The position numbers and the translations under genes are program-made. From NCBI GenBank assembly GCA_024460105.1, contig JANFXS010000003.1, positions 248,001-312,000 of the forward strand: a stretch of 64,000 bases of DNA. Direction: 5' to 3'. Under the pieces are notes generated by a model. It was not told where the DNA came from and did no database searches. It worked only from the letters and a program-made list of their open reading frames with translations. Of this stretch, positions 34,293 to 44,053 are shown one piece after another. This DNA comes from Anaerotignum faecicola. GTDB lineage: Bacteria; Bacillota; Clostridia; Lachnospirales; Anaerotignaceae. The first letter of the stretch is position 1, and each line of letters begins with the position of its first letter.

Positions 34293-34921
34293 TTATACAG
34301 CTTTTTATTTATGATATATTCTTCAACTTTTTTTGGAACAAGGCCGTTTATTGGCATACCTTCCGCCACTCTTTGCCTAATTTGTGAAGATGATATATCA
34401 ACAGGGCGTATTTCAATAAATTCAACCCTGCTTTTAAAATTTTGTTCCATAAACGATATTTCTTCCAAAAGAATTTTCTTATTGAATCCCGGCCTTGTTA
34501 CCGCAATAAAATCACATATTTCCAAAAGTTTCTTATAGTTTTTCCATGTGGTTATATAATGTATGGCATCCGCGCCTGTTATAAATTTGAAATTCACATT
34601 ATCTCCAAGCATACGTTTAAGCTCAATTATAGTATCGACAGTGTATGTTGTGCCTTCTCTGTCTATTTCAATAGAACTTATTTCCATATTTTTTCTGCCC
34701 TCTATCGCAAGAGCCGTCATTTTAAGCCTGTCCAAAGGCGTGGTGACGTCTGCGTAACTTTTATGAGGAGGATTTCCGGCAGGTATAAAAATAATTTTTT
34801 CCACATCTGTTTTCTCCAAAACCTCTTCGGCAACAGATATATGGCCAAAATGTATCGGATCAAACGTTCCTCCAAGGACAGCAAATTTTTTTATATTTTT
34901 AAGGCTTTCAAAATCCGTCAA
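34289..34921 (-). CDS. nadD: Nicotinate-nucleotide adenylyltransferase
   Basis: 210 residues from TTG 34921, placed after GGGGTG; the open frame runs 168 bases further upstream, but that part overlaps yhbY in another frame. Nucleotidyltransferase signatures GGTFDPIHFGH and IPAGNPPHK, then ISSSQIRQRVAEG, are intact. It adenylates nicotinate mononucleotide in NAD synthesis. In an operon with yhbY, yqeK and rsfS. Confidence 0.94.
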   Translation of the reverse strand: MTDFESLKNIKKFAVLGGTFDPIHFGHISVAEEVLEKTDVEKIIFIPAGNPPHKSYADVTTPLDRLKMTALAIEGRKNMEISSIEIDREGTTYTVDTIIELKRMLGDNVNFKFITGADAIHYITTWKNYKKLLEICDFIAVTRPGFNKKILLEEISFMEQNFKSRVEFIEIRPVDISSSQIRQRVAEGMPINGLVPKKVEEYIINKKLYK

Positions 34922-34958
34922 TATAAACACCCCATGTTCCAACCACAACTTTACAAAA

Positions 34959-35255
34959 CTATTTTGATTTCGGCAGTTCAATAACAGGCTTTTTAGCTCT
35001 TCTGTACAAAACAAATTTGTTTCCGATAACCTGAACAACCTCCGCATGGGTTCTTTCGGCAATCGTCTGGGCTGCTTCTCGGGAACCAATCATGTTGTTG
35101 TCTAAAACATTTGCTTTTACAAGTTCCCTTGCTTCGAGGGCCTGGTTAAAGCTTTCGGTAATTTCAGGCGTAACGCCGCTTTTGCCAACGTGAAAAATAG
35201 TGTCAAGGCCGTTTGCAAGGCCCCTTAAATAAGCTCTTTGCTTGCTTGTAAGCAT
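34959..35255 (-). CDS. yhbY: YhbY-type CRM-domain RNA-binding protein
   Basis: 98 residues covering one CRM domain: LTSKQRAYLRGLAN, IFHVGKSGVTPE, then the GxxG-like end with VVQVIGNKFVLYR. The family binds pre-50S particles. First gene of the yhbY-nadD-yqeK-rsfS group; AAAGGAGATAA precedes the ATG. Confidence 0.93.
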   Translation of the reverse strand: MLTSKQRAYLRGLANGLDTIFHVGKSGVTPEITESFNQALEARELVKANVLDNNMIGSREAAQTIAERTHAEVVQVIGNKFVLYRRAKKPVIELPKSK

Positions 35256-35692
35256 TATTTATCTCCTTTATAAAATAATTATTATTAACCGCTGCAAATA
35301 TATGAAACCCGCATAGGCAATATTTATTAATAATATCACTTTTTATACTATTTTTCAATATGCCTTAGAAAATCTGTGCAGTATTGCAATATACGTACCG
35401 CAGCTTAAAAGCAGAACATGAGTGAATTTTATATATCATAATCTAAACATCCAAAGCCCATACATAGTAAAAAGAAACCTTTTGCACACAAAAACACAAC
35501 GTACAGCATAATATCTTTACAAAAAATACGATGTTTTAAAAGAAGCCGCTTAATTCAATCTGAAATATACAAACCACATATTTTGTGTTTGACACTGTAT
35601 ATTCCAATGTAGTATATTAAATCCAGTCATAAAAATATTAATACAGCAATGCTTCAAACGCATGTCTGTTATTTAATTCAGGAGGCAGCACT
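35256..35692 (+). promoter_or_regulatory. Intergenic region with promoter of the small EamA-type gene
   Basis: TTGACA (35589-35594), an 18-bp spacer and TATATT (35613-35618) lie 75 bases before the ATG. Upstream of that the DNA is AT-rich with no recognised gene or structure. Confidence 0.6.
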
Positions 35693-36115
35693 ATGTCATA
35701 TATTTGGCCAATCGCGCTTATAGTTATATCAAATGTCGTTTATCAAATCTGTGCAAAATCAGTTCCAAAAAATATGGATACAATGGCGTCCATGGTTGTA
35801 ACTTATCTTGTGGGCGCCGCTTGTTCGGCCGTTATGTTCTTTGCTATGAACAAAAACGTCAGCCTGCTGAACGAATACAGCAAAATGAACGCAGCGCCTA
35901 TACTTCTTGGAATTTCGGTTGTCGGCCTTGAAATCGGTTTTATCTATGCATATAAGGTGGGATGGCCGGTCAGCACGGCTTCTGTTGTTCAGAGCGCCTT
36001 TCTTGCGCTGGCATTAATCTTTGTCGGAGGATTGTTTTATCACGAAGCAATCACTTCCAATAAAATAATCGGCATTATTATTTGTTTAATCGGACTTTAT
36101 TTTATAAATAAATAA
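35693..36115 (+). CDS. Small EamA/DMT-type membrane transporter
   Basis: 140 residues with four to five hydrophobic helices and a single EamA-like half: WPIALIVISNVVYQICAKS near the start and IIGIIICLIGLYFI at the end. Single-domain DMT proteins usually dimerise, like SMR exporters; the substrate cannot be inferred. CAGGAGG ribosome site. Monocistronic, with a clear promoter at 35589. Confidence 0.82.
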   Translation: MSYIWPIALIVISNVVYQICAKSVPKNMDTMASMVVTYLVGAACSAVMFFAMNKNVSLLNEYSKMNAAPILLGISVVGLEIGFIYAYKVGWPVSTASVVQSAFLALALIFVGGLFYHEAITSNKIIGIIICLIGLYFINK

Positions 36116-36376
36116 ACTTAAATGTTCTAATAGCGGCCAACATTATTTTAAATACGAATCTTTTTTAATTTTAATCATCTTTCCGAAAAATACCCAGCAA
36201 TGCAGTATTGCATTTATATACATACCTATAAAAAAGCTACTTCCAGCAATTCGTACATATAAATATAGTTGCTTTTTACAAATTTATCAATATCATTACT
36301 GCCTTCACAAAACGCCGTTTATCAGTTCTCATATTTATAATACAATTTATTTTATATTTCACATAATTAAATAAAT

Positions 36377-36403
36377 ACTGCCGGAACAAAATCTTCCGGC
36401 AGT
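36377..36403 (-). terminator. Terminator of the LarA-like gene; 36116-36376 otherwise empty
   Basis: ACTGCCGGAA pairs perfectly with TTCCGGCAGT. ATTTATTTAAT follows on the minus strand. Nothing else is seen between 36116 and 36420. Confidence 0.8.
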
Positions 36404-36420
36404 AATTATTAGCATATAAC

Positions 36421-37737
36421 TTATTTCTTTTCCTCGTACCAATCAATCATAAAACCATCAGCATCAAAAGGCATTTCATATGGCTCGCTTATAATTTCCA
36501 CATCATCCCTATCCTTAATATCCGGTATAAGATCAACTGAAATTTCTATCTCATCAAGATGAAGCGTATCAGGTATACGCGCTATTCTCGCTTTGTTATA
36601 ATCAATTTTCCTGCATGTACGTATAGCAAGAAGAAGAGCTTCCCTGTCATTATTAAGATACATTGGTATCTTCCCGCCGTCAATCATAGTGTTTGTACCG
36701 AGATTTACCCAACTGCTTTCCCAGTCAACATCATTCAGGCAACGCCTTGTCGTAATATCGGCCCCGCCAAGACCGCAAGAGTTATGGTGGGATTCAGGCG
36801 TAAGCCCCCTTATAAACAGCTTCTGCGTATGGAAATCATCTTCAAATCCCGGCATAAAGCTTCTTCCGGTAACATTAGGATCATGCCCTTCGCCGCTTAT
36901 ATTTTTGCCTATTTTATCAACAATAAGCACATCTATGTTGTCAAATTTAAGTTTCGCAATCCTTTCCTTTGCAACCATAAGCATTGCGTGATCCCTTTCG
37001 ACAATTTTATCTTTTTCCATGACTTCAATAAGGCATATTTCATCATAAGCGTTCTGTACAAGGCCGACGCCGAAAACAACGTTCATTTTCTTTAAAAACT
37101 CTTTTGCAACAATTGGAATTCTTTCAGCAAACGTATCGAATCCCTGCATATGGAACCATGATGCGCCTTTATGTTTGGCAAGGCCGATAGCAATCATTTT
37201 AAGAAGTCCGCTTTCATGCTCTCCTTTAAAATCCGTATGAGGTTTTACTTTATTTAAAAGAACAATGCCGTCTGCATTATACGCATATTTATCGCAATAA
37301 ATAGGCGTGCCGTCAGGCATTTGACCAACCAGTTCAACTTCCATGCTTGCAAGTATAGGAACGCCCATAGCCTCCTCTGTTATGCCGTATCCGTTTATAA
37401 CTTCAAGCTGTCCTTCAACAGTACCGCCGCCATGGCTTCCCATTGCCGGAACGATAAAAGGTTCTGCTCCCCATTCTTTAAGTTTATCGCAAATAGTCCT
37501 TGTTATAAGGTCGATGTGCGGAATACCGCGGCTTCCTGCCGTGATTGCAATTCTTTTGCCTTTAAGCTCGCCCTTATTCCCAAGTTTTTCCATTTCAGCA
37601 AGCAAAGTCCCTTTGATATCTTCAACCTTGCTGTCGTCATATTTTTGCCTTATCTTAACCATTGTAGGTATTTTTATACCTTCCATACCCTCAACCTTGA
37701 AACTCATTTCAGGGAATTCAATAAACTTCATGTTCAT
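36421..37737 (-). CDS. LarA-like (lactate racemase domain, DUF2088) protein
   Basis: 438 residues from ATG 37737 (GAAGGAGAGA). The N-terminal DUF2088 domain contains ITAGSRGIPH, AMGSHGGGT and PHTDFKGEHESGLLKM, the regions that carry the nickel-pincer cofactor ligands and lysine in LarA; I cannot verify each residue. Families of LarA paralogs racemise or epimerise short hydroxyacids. The cofactor genes larB, larC and larE are not in this window. Monocistronic with own terminator. Confidence 0.85.
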   Translation of the reverse strand: MNMKFIEFPEMSFKVEGMEGIKIPTMVKIRQKYDDSKVEDIKGTLLAEMEKLGNKGELKGKRIAITAGSRGIPHIDLITRTICDKLKEWGAEPFIVPAMGSHGGGTVEGQLEVINGYGITEEAMGVPILASMEVELVGQMPDGTPIYCDKYAYNADGIVLLNKVKPHTDFKGEHESGLLKMIAIGLAKHKGASWFHMQGFDTFAERIPIVAKEFLKKMNVVFGVGLVQNAYDEICLIEVMEKDKIVERDHAMLMVAKERIAKLKFDNIDVLIVDKIGKNISGEGHDPNVTGRSFMPGFEDDFHTQKLFIRGLTPESHHNSCGLGGADITTRRCLNDVDWESSWVNLGTNTMIDGGKIPMYLNNDREALLLAIRTCRKIDYNKARIARIPDTLHLDEIEISVDLIPDIKDRDDVEIISEPYEMPFDADGFMIDWYEEKK

Positions 37738-37932
37738 TCTCTCCTTCTTTGTCATTAAAAGTTACACGGCGCAACACTGTAAGTATTTTTATACAATTAA
37801 CTGCTTCACATCTGTAATATAATTTTATTTCACTTTATGGCCTTTGTCTATCCATATTATACACAAAAATAAATACGTAAATAAATTACTATACCGACAC
37901 TTTTATAGTTTTTAAAATTCTATATTTGATTT

Positions 37933-38955
37933 TTATGCATGTCCGTGTCTTTTAAACGGATTTACAAGCCGTGTTGCAGCAAAATATATAATAACCGCCA
38001 CGAAAAACGCCCCATAATATGTTGAAAATCTATATATAATCATAGCGGCGGCCGCCTGCGTCTCACTTACTAAAACAGAGAACATAATTGTAAATATTAT
38101 TTCAACGCTTGCCACATTTCCCGGCGTAGGTATAACTCCCACAAGAGCAACCACCAATGATATTATGCCAAGCGAATATATAACCGTAACGTCTTCCGGG
38201 CACCCCATTCCTTTAAGTGAAATATAAGGTATTAAATACCAACATGTAAGTTTTAAAAATTCCGCCGCTATCATTTTAAGAGCATTTTTTCGATCTCTAA
38301 GAATACTTCCCGTTTCGTTTCTTAAAGAATTAAGTTTTTTTTCAATCAGCTGCAATTTGCCGCTGAATTTTGTATTCTTTAAAATCCTTCCGGATGTTTT
38401 TAAGATAATATTATGAAATTTTGAACTTAGACATATGCCAAGCAATACGGCCACGATAATGACAGTTAAAATATATCCGGCAATTATATATCCAAAATAC
38501 TCCCCATAGTTTTCCCTGAAAAATCCGAAGTTAATTAAAAGCCCAACCGTCACATAAAGCGCAACCGTTATTTTATGGAAACTGTAACTGACCGTAACAA
38601 TGCCGTACCCAACTTCCGGACTTATATTTTTCTTGTTCAAATAATAAATTAAAGCGGCGGCGCTTCCTGTGCCGAAAGTCAACGCCCGAAATACAGCCGT
38701 ATAATATCCGCTGAGTATGCCGCTTTTAAATTCAAGCCCTGCAGCAGTGTTTTTAGCCGTAAGCCAAACAATAATTCCCTCCATAAAATTGTAGGCTCCG
38801 ACACAAATCAATATAAGCGCGATATATTTGAATTCGATTGTTTTTAAAAGCTCCAATACGTCATATATTCCATCGCCTAGCATTTTTTTTATAACAAAAA
38901 ACATTAGGATAACAAGTCCAAAGTAAAATAGCAAGTTCCTGATTTTTTTATTCAT
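37933..38955 (-). CDS. LPG-synthase transmembrane-like protein (UPF0104/YbhN family)
   Basis: 340 residues, about eight membrane helices, no C-terminal aminoacyl-transferase domain. The motif FRALTFGTGSAAALIYYL and the C-terminal GVIPTPGNVASVEIIF are those of the flippase part of MprF. Proteins with only this part are likely lipid or undecaprenyl-sugar transporters. ATG 38955; no strong ribosome site. Possibly in the same direction unit as the downstream pyridoxamine kinase gene group, but 83 bases separate them. Confidence 0.85.
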   Translation of the reverse strand: MNKKIRNLLFYFGLVILMFFVIKKMLGDGIYDVLELLKTIEFKYIALILICVGAYNFMEGIIVWLTAKNTAAGLEFKSGILSGYYTAVFRALTFGTGSAAALIYYLNKKNISPEVGYGIVTVSYSFHKITVALYVTVGLLINFGFFRENYGEYFGYIIAGYILTVIIVAVLLGICLSSKFHNIILKTSGRILKNTKFSGKLQLIEKKLNSLRNETGSILRDRKNALKMIAAEFLKLTCWYLIPYISLKGMGCPEDVTVIYSLGIISLVVALVGVIPTPGNVASVEIIFTIMFSVLVSETQAAAAMIIYRFSTYYGAFFVAVIIYFAATRLVNPFKRHGHA

Positions 38956-39038
38956 TTAAACCACTATCCTTATACATGGAAAAACTGTCTGAGATTTTTG
39001 GAAATATGTGATTTTACAGTCGATATTTAAAATAAAAT

Positions 39039-39896
39039 TTACTTGCCGTTAAGCATCCAAAGATATTTCTCAAAATTAACGCCGGCTCTTCTGTCCGTGT
39101 TTTCATTATAGCTGTCTTTTATGGATGCTCCTATAAATTTAACTGCGACTTCAACCGCATATTTCAAATCGTATCCCTTTACAGACATTGCGCATATAAT
39201 AGAAGACAATATGTCCCCTGTTCCCGAATAACTGCCGCCTGTAATTTCACTTTTAATAAAATAAGTTTTCCCTTCCGATATAACTATATTATAAAACATA
39301 TCTTCGCTGTCGCCGCGTCCACGATGCCTTATTCCGGTAATAACAGCGCGCTTAACATTTCCGCGGATCAATTTTTTTCCACATTCAGCGGTAATATCCA
39401 AAAAATTATCTTGATCCGATTTGCTTATAAGTTCTTTGTAATTTGTTCCTGTAAGTATACAGAATTCAGTCAGGTTGGGCGTTATTATATCCGCTTGGAA
39501 AGCCAATTTTGTAATTTTCTCTCTAAGCTCGCTATTAAAATTAGGATACACAGCCCCGTCGTCCCCCATTATAGGGTCGATAATGAGAAGGGTATCTTTT
39601 TTTTTAAAAATTTTTATAAATTCTTCTATTTTGTCAACTTGTCTGCAGCTTGCTATAAACCCAGTATATATGCCGTCGAATTCAAGCTCCATCTTTTTCC
39701 ATTGATATGTAAAATTATCCATTTTATCAGTAAAATCATAAATATAAAAACTGTCGTACCCGGTTTGATTGCTAAGTATTGCCGTCGGCATCGGAAAAAC
39801 ATGTACCCCAAAAGTTGAAAGTATAGGCAAAGCAACAGTAAGCGAACATCGTCCCGCTCCTGACAGGTCGTTTATAGCCGCAACCTTTTTTGTCAT
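39039..39896 (-). CDS. Pyridoxamine/pyridoxal kinase (PdxK/PdxY family)
   Basis: 285 residues from ATG 39896 (AAGGGTG). PfkB-like fold: NDLSGAGRCSL at the N-terminus, DPIMGDDGAVYP near 110, and the anion hole GGSYSGTGDILSS near 228 with catalytic Asp. It phosphorylates B6 vitamers for PLP salvage. Ends 25 bases before the CARF nuclease gene's stop side; the same strand suggests a loose operon 41115 to 39039. Confidence 0.92.
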   Translation of the reverse strand: MTKKVAAINDLSGAGRCSLTVALPILSTFGVHVFPMPTAILSNQTGYDSFYIYDFTDKMDNFTYQWKKMELEFDGIYTGFIASCRQVDKIEEFIKIFKKKDTLLIIDPIMGDDGAVYPNFNSELREKITKLAFQADIITPNLTEFCILTGTNYKELISKSDQDNFLDITAECGKKLIRGNVKRAVITGIRHRGRGDSEDMFYNIVISEGKTYFIKSEITGGSYSGTGDILSSIICAMSVKGYDLKYAVEVAVKFIGASIKDSYNENTDRRAGVNFEKYLWMLNGK

Positions 39897-39921
39897 TAAA
39901 ATCACCCTTAAATATTTGTAT

Positions 39922-41115
39922 TCAAACTTTTTTCCATTTCAGGCTGATCAAATTATGTCCTCTAACCGTTTTTATAAGCCTGTCCTGAAAATTGTCGCTT
40001 AATATATCCTCTTTTCCAAGCATTTCAATACCAAGTTCCCTGCTTCTTCTGTATGTACCCGTTTTTAATTCCTTATCGTTTCCGAACGTAACAATAATTG
40101 CTTTGGAAAACCATCCGCCAAGACGCTTTTTAGCAATAAGCAGTTCATTTAAGGCAGGAGTATCCGCATCTTTCAATTTGCAGGAAATAAAAACCGGCAT
40201 ACTTTTATCCATTAAAATTATATCTATTTCATTTCCCGCAACAGTATATCCGTCATATGCGTCCCAGTCGATCATTGCCCCAAGCTTTACATCCTGAAAA
40301 ACGCCGCTTTTAACAGCATTTATGTATACGAATAATTCCAGCCATACGCCGTAATTTATAAGATAGCTTTTAGCAAGTTTTGAAACAAACGACAACACAA
40401 CATATTTTCCCGAAAAATACAAATCCCGTATAAAGCCCATTTTCTGAAATTCATAAAGCATATCTTTATCGGGGCTTACATGGCGTCCGTCCTTTTGGTA
40501 TATTTCCGCTCTGACTCTTAAATCAAGCTGCGACGGAGCCGAATCTGCCATAGCCGTCTGAAAAAAGCCGCATGTATTTCGCCATTTGCTAAGATGATTA
40601 AAAATATACCTGCACATTTTTAATATATTGTCAAAATCTTTTTCATCCGGCTCGGCATGGGAATTTCCGATAAAGTCAGATCCTCTCGCATCCACAAAAT
40701 CCGAAAGGGTAAGCATTTCCGTTTTAACAAAATCGTTTTCATTTTCTATATTTACAAGCTTTTCTTCAATTATATCCGTATATACAAGCTTTGCGCCCTT
40801 TTCCGTTCCGGCTTTATAGCCGGCTATAACCATCAATTCGCTTCCTCCCGTAAGATCAATTATACAGTTTCCGTTTTCATCTATTACCTCGCAAACTTTT
40901 TTATAAATGTCATTCATTTTTAAGATATTTACCGGATACTTTTCAAGTATTATATTAGGAAGATGTTTTTTAAAACATTTCTCCAGACTTACAAATCTAT
41001 ACATATCATCTAAAGCATTATCGTAAATATATATAACTTTATCTGGCTTTACAGTCAGAACGCCAAGCGTGTTCTTTATAATGTCCTTGTCGTAAAATTC
41101 AATCTGCGTCGTCAT
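39922..41115 (-). CDS. Card1/Can2-type CARF nuclease (DUF1887), no CRISPR nearby
   Basis: 397 residues. The N-terminal CARF domain (1-150) has the ligand loop DLTGGSELMVIAGYKAG near 88. A winged-helix linker follows, then a PD-(D/E)xK-like nuclease domain (about 260-397) with NEIDIILMDKSMPVFISCK near 305, the usual core of this family. Known members bind cyclic tetra-adenylate made by type III CRISPR Cas10 and then cleave nucleic acids. There is no cas gene or array in this window, so the ring nucleotide source must be elsewhere or the protein has another role. Confidence 0.9.
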   Translation of the reverse strand: MTTQIEFYDKDIIKNTLGVLTVKPDKVIYIYDNALDDMYRFVSLEKCFKKHLPNIILEKYPVNILKMNDIYKKVCEVIDENGNCIIDLTGGSELMVIAGYKAGTEKGAKLVYTDIIEEKLVNIENENDFVKTEMLTLSDFVDARGSDFIGNSHAEPDEKDFDNILKMCRYIFNHLSKWRNTCGFFQTAMADSAPSQLDLRVRAEIYQKDGRHVSPDKDMLYEFQKMGFIRDLYFSGKYVVLSFVSKLAKSYLINYGVWLELFVYINAVKSGVFQDVKLGAMIDWDAYDGYTVAGNEIDIILMDKSMPVFISCKLKDADTPALNELLIAKKRLGGWFSKAIIVTFGNDKELKTGTYRRSRELGIEMLGKEDILSDNFQDRLIKTVRGHNLISLKWKKV

Positions 41116-41143
41116 GATAACCACCGGCTTTCAAAATTTTCGA

Positions 41144-41563
41144 CTACTCTTCAACAATAATTTTTTCTTCAAATTTAACTTCTGCTCCGTCGTCTTTAGT
41201 CTTATTATTTTTATTCCCGAATATGGAGCCGAAATTAAGCTTTGAAACAGCTCCGGGAACCATATCGATAAGTTTGTTCACCGCATCCTGATTTTTAATA
41301 TTTATAAGCTGTACGCTGCCGTTTATAATAGCTATAACAGCGCTCGGCGTAATCTTTGCCCCCATTCCTCCGGCTCCCGATTCCGTTTTTTTCCTGTCGG
41401 GATTCTCACTGCCTAGCGCTCCCATACCGAAACTTACTTCTATAAGCGGTATAAGCACAACATCGCCAATAGTAACTGCATCGCCGACAACTGTTTTTGT
41501 AGATACAAAATCGTCAAGCCTGCTGCATAATGCTTCAATATTTCCGTTTATAGATGCGCCCAT
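41144..41563 (-). CDS. gerW: GerW/YtfJ sporulation protein
   Basis: 139 residues. The family core is visible: ALCSRLDDFVSTKTVVGDAV, LIPLIEVSFGMG, then a Gly-rich GAGGMGAKITPSAVIAI and VKFEEKIIVEE-like acidic tail. In Bacillus YtfJ/GerW is a spore protein needed for germination with alanine. It starts 10 bases downstream of the DUF2953 gene stop, the conserved ytfI-ytfJ pair, and supports the organism being spore-forming. GTG start alternative 9 bases upstream lies in the ribosome site. Confidence 0.93.
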   Translation of the reverse strand: MGASINGNIEALCSRLDDFVSTKTVVGDAVTIGDVVLIPLIEVSFGMGALGSENPDRKKTESGAGGMGAKITPSAVIAIINGSVQLINIKNQDAVNKLIDMVPGAVSKLNFGSIFGNKNNKTKDDGAEVKFEEKIIVEE

Positions 41564-41573
41564 ATATGTCACC

Positions 41574-42644
41574 TTAACCCTTCAAATATATTTTAATAAT
41601 TTTTCTTATCGGTTTTGATAATACATAAACTAAAGCCGAGCCGACAAGCCTGCCGACCGTTATGCTTCCTAAAATATTGATATTTCCTTCCGCCGTTTTT
41701 TTAGAAAAATCGCCTTTTATATTTACCGTTTCATAAAACATCCCTTTCAATACTGCCCCTGCGGCCACTATATTTCCCGTATCGCATGGATCGCCCGTAC
41801 CGATAACGGCGTTAACAACAGTCCTTTCAGGCGCAATATCTTTAAAAACTGATTTAATAAATTTTACCGAAACCTTGGCAACAGCCTTTTTCTCTTCCCA
41901 CGGCATATCTTTAAAATATTTAAGGTCAATTTTCCCGCCTTCATCCGGTAATCCGTTTTTATCGCCATTACTTTCTTCGGACATCCTATGATTTTCAGAT
42001 ATATTTCCCGTTTCATCATTAACTTTTTTATCAGTTTTAAAATCACTGTTTAAATTAACATTATTATTAATATTGTCAAACTTAAATTCGGACATTTTAA
42101 CGCGCCTTACAACAGGTTTTTTTATATTTTTAGCGTTAAACTCTTTAATATTTTCTTCACCTTTATCATCAAAGCCGGGAAATACCGCCTTTTCGATTTT
42201 AATCGCTGTGTCTTTCGATTCCGCCGAAATATCTTCAAAGCTTCCTTTTTTTATTTCCTCAGAACCCATATTTAAATTTTGGTTTGCAGCGTTAATCCGT
42301 TCGCCAGTTTTTTCCTGCGCGCTTATTTCACAGCTTTTATTTTCTCTTCTTTCAGCCGATTTCCTTTTCTTCTTCTTTTTCCTATAATTTTCAATATTGG
42401 CTCCAAGTATTTTAATCATTATTTTCGCTTTATCTTCCAAATAAATTATATCAATATTTACAATTCCGAAAAGCCATTTAATATTTACATTCCCTTTAAC
42501 GCTTTCATACTTTTCAGCATTTATAAAATATTTAACCGGAACAAAAAGTATAATACAAGCTAAAACTATTAAAATACCTATAACGGCTAAAATTACAACG
42601 CCGATAAATTTCAACGCTCCAAGAAGAATTAACAGTATATCCAT
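41574..42644 (-). CDS. DUF2953 (YtfI-like) membrane protein
   Basis: 356 residues from ATG 42644 (AAGGTGG). One N-terminal membrane helix (about 5-40), then a charged, low-complexity linker rich in Lys, Asn and Glu (about 100-250), and a C-terminal DUF2953 domain with NAVIGTGDPCDTG. Unusually long linker. Forms the conserved pair with gerW; function in sporulation is likely but unproven. Confidence 0.85.
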   Translation of the reverse strand: MDILLILLGALKFIGVVILAVIGILIVLACIILFVPVKYFINAEKYESVKGNVNIKWLFGIVNIDIIYLEDKAKIMIKILGANIENYRKKKKKRKSAERRENKSCEISAQEKTGERINAANQNLNMGSEEIKKGSFEDISAESKDTAIKIEKAVFPGFDDKGEENIKEFNAKNIKKPVVRRVKMSEFKFDNINNNVNLNSDFKTDKKVNDETGNISENHRMSEESNGDKNGLPDEGGKIDLKYFKDMPWEEKKAVAKVSVKFIKSVFKDIAPERTVVNAVIGTGDPCDTGNIVAAGAVLKGMFYETVNIKGDFSKKTAEGNINILGSITVGRLVGSALVYVLSKPIRKIIKIYLKG

Positions 42645-42664
42645 GTTATACCACCTTGTTTGTC

Positions 42665-43351
42665 CTATGCCGCTTTGTTGCGCTTCTTTAAAAATACGGC
42701 CAGAGAAATTATCCAAATAAAAAATAATACCAAAACAAAAATAATTCCTATTTTCAAGGCCATAGCAATAAAAAAGCTTTCCGGAACAATATTAATAAGC
42801 CTGTCCCTTGTGTAATCCAGCTGCCATAAATCATTTGTAAAAAATATCTCATGAAAATAATTAAAAGCAGTCGTAAAGTCCCTTGATATAATAAAACCTA
42901 ATACAGCGATGCAGGCAGAGAGAACTGGAATCCCAAAAACAAAATACTTTGAAGCGGATTTAAGGCCGGCTCCCAAATACATTAACGCCGCAAATGAAAT
43001 CACAGCTGCAACCGCGGCGCCGTCCCTTATATTTTTGCCGCTCATCATTAAATTTCTTACGTCAACCATATGGTCGAGCTCCCTGCTGTTAAAAAACTGA
43101 GTTTCCGTGCCGTTTATATCAACAATTAAATTTAAGTAGTTTATACTGCCTTTCATATAATTAATTAAGTTATCCGTAACTTTTTCCAAATCTTCTTCAT
43201 TTATTGATACTGTTTCATATACGTTGTTTTTTTGATATTGGCTGTAATAAAACTCCTTATCATGAAGAGCAACATAGTCTACCGAAGTCAGCAGGCAAAC
43301 AATTAAAACAGAAAAAAACAATATAATTCCTAAAAATGCCCTTAACGCCAT
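42665..43351 (-). CDS. TIGR01906 family membrane protein
   Basis: 228 residues with an N-terminal helix, an extracellular segment (about 30-105, YYSQYQKNNVYETVSINEEDLEKV) and four further helices. The TIGR01906/DUF1461 layout is clear. Function unknown. On the same strand and close to the DUF2953 gene (20 bases) and a small upstream gene (13 bases), so part of the gerW operon. Confidence 0.85.
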   Translation of the reverse strand: MALRAFLGIILFFSVLIVCLLTSVDYVALHDKEFYYSQYQKNNVYETVSINEEDLEKVTDNLINYMKGSINYLNLIVDINGTETQFFNSRELDHMVDVRNLMMSGKNIRDGAAVAAVISFAALMYLGAGLKSASKYFVFGIPVLSACIAVLGFIISRDFTTAFNYFHEIFFTNDLWQLDYTRDRLINIVPESFFIAMALKIGIIFVLVLFFIWIISLAVFLKKRNKAA

Positions 43352-43363
43352 CAAACAAAACCA

Positions 43364-43693
43364 CTACTCCCCGATAATATTATCTCTAAAGTCAAACACG
43401 GTTTTCCCTGCGGAAATCCAATACTCCAAAATTTCCGCAAACAACTTTCTTGCGCTGTATTTTCCATGCGCTATGCCAATAGCTTTAATATCGTTCTTGC
43501 CGCCTATTTCCTTTAAGAACTGGCGCGACGTAATGATTTGCGCGATATTGCGTCCGCTCTTGTAAACGCAGATAATATAAATATTATAAACAGGAATACC
43601 ATTTTTTAAGCTATAAATGACTGTATTTAAATCTTCTATTTCCTTGCCTACAAAAATATTGTCAATAAAAAATTCGTCAATAATATCCAACAA
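43364..43693 (-). CDS. Small uncharacterised protein (109 aa), first gene of the gerW operon
   Basis: Soluble alpha/beta protein with strands YNIYIICVYKSG and IKAIGIAHGKYSARKL and no signal peptide. TTG start after GGCGGTGG. No domain recognised. The position ahead of TIGR01906-DUF2953-gerW, with short gaps, suggests a shared transcript. Confidence 0.7.
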   Translation of the reverse strand: MLDIIDEFFIDNIFVGKEIEDLNTVIYSLKNGIPVYNIYIICVYKSGRNIAQIITSRQFLKEIGGKNDIKAIGIAHGKYSARKLFAEILEYWISAGKTVFDFRDNIIGE

Positions 43694-43940
43694 ACCACCG
43701 CCTTTATTTTAATAATTATACCTTAAACTGCCGAAAATTAAAATAACAATTTAATAATATAGCCGAAAATGCCGTATCAATATTTTTTATTTACGAAATA
43801 AGAGATTAATCTAAGTTATATTCGTTTTAATGATATATCCGTAAAAATAAAATGTCAATATATGCAAAAATTACATTTATATATTTTCCAACATGTCAAA
43901 AATATATAATAAATTTATTTAAGCTTTAAAATACAAGTTT

Positions 43941-43993
43941 TCTACATATGGATTTTACATAAATTTTACATACTGTTGTATATGGATTTTACC
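43941..43993 (+). promoter_or_regulatory. Pho-box-like repeats upstream of the phosphate transporter
   Basis: Exact TTTACA at 43954-43959 and 43965-43970, plus related TTGTAT at 43976 and TTTTAC at 43987, all 11 bases apart, and TCTACA at 43941. PhoP of Firmicutes binds TTWACA repeats with 11-bp period. The downstream genes encode a phosphate transporter and a PhoP/PhoR-like pair. 43694-43940 is otherwise empty. Confidence 0.65.
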
Positions 43994-44053
43994 TTTGGCC
44001 GATACTATAAATACGGGAATTATTGTAAAAAGAAATATTTTGGGAGGAATACT

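Noticed and set aside
34922-35089. Upstream extension of nadD
   Set aside because: It overlaps yhbY in another frame and precedes the conserved N-terminus; TTG 34921 with GGGGTG fits better.
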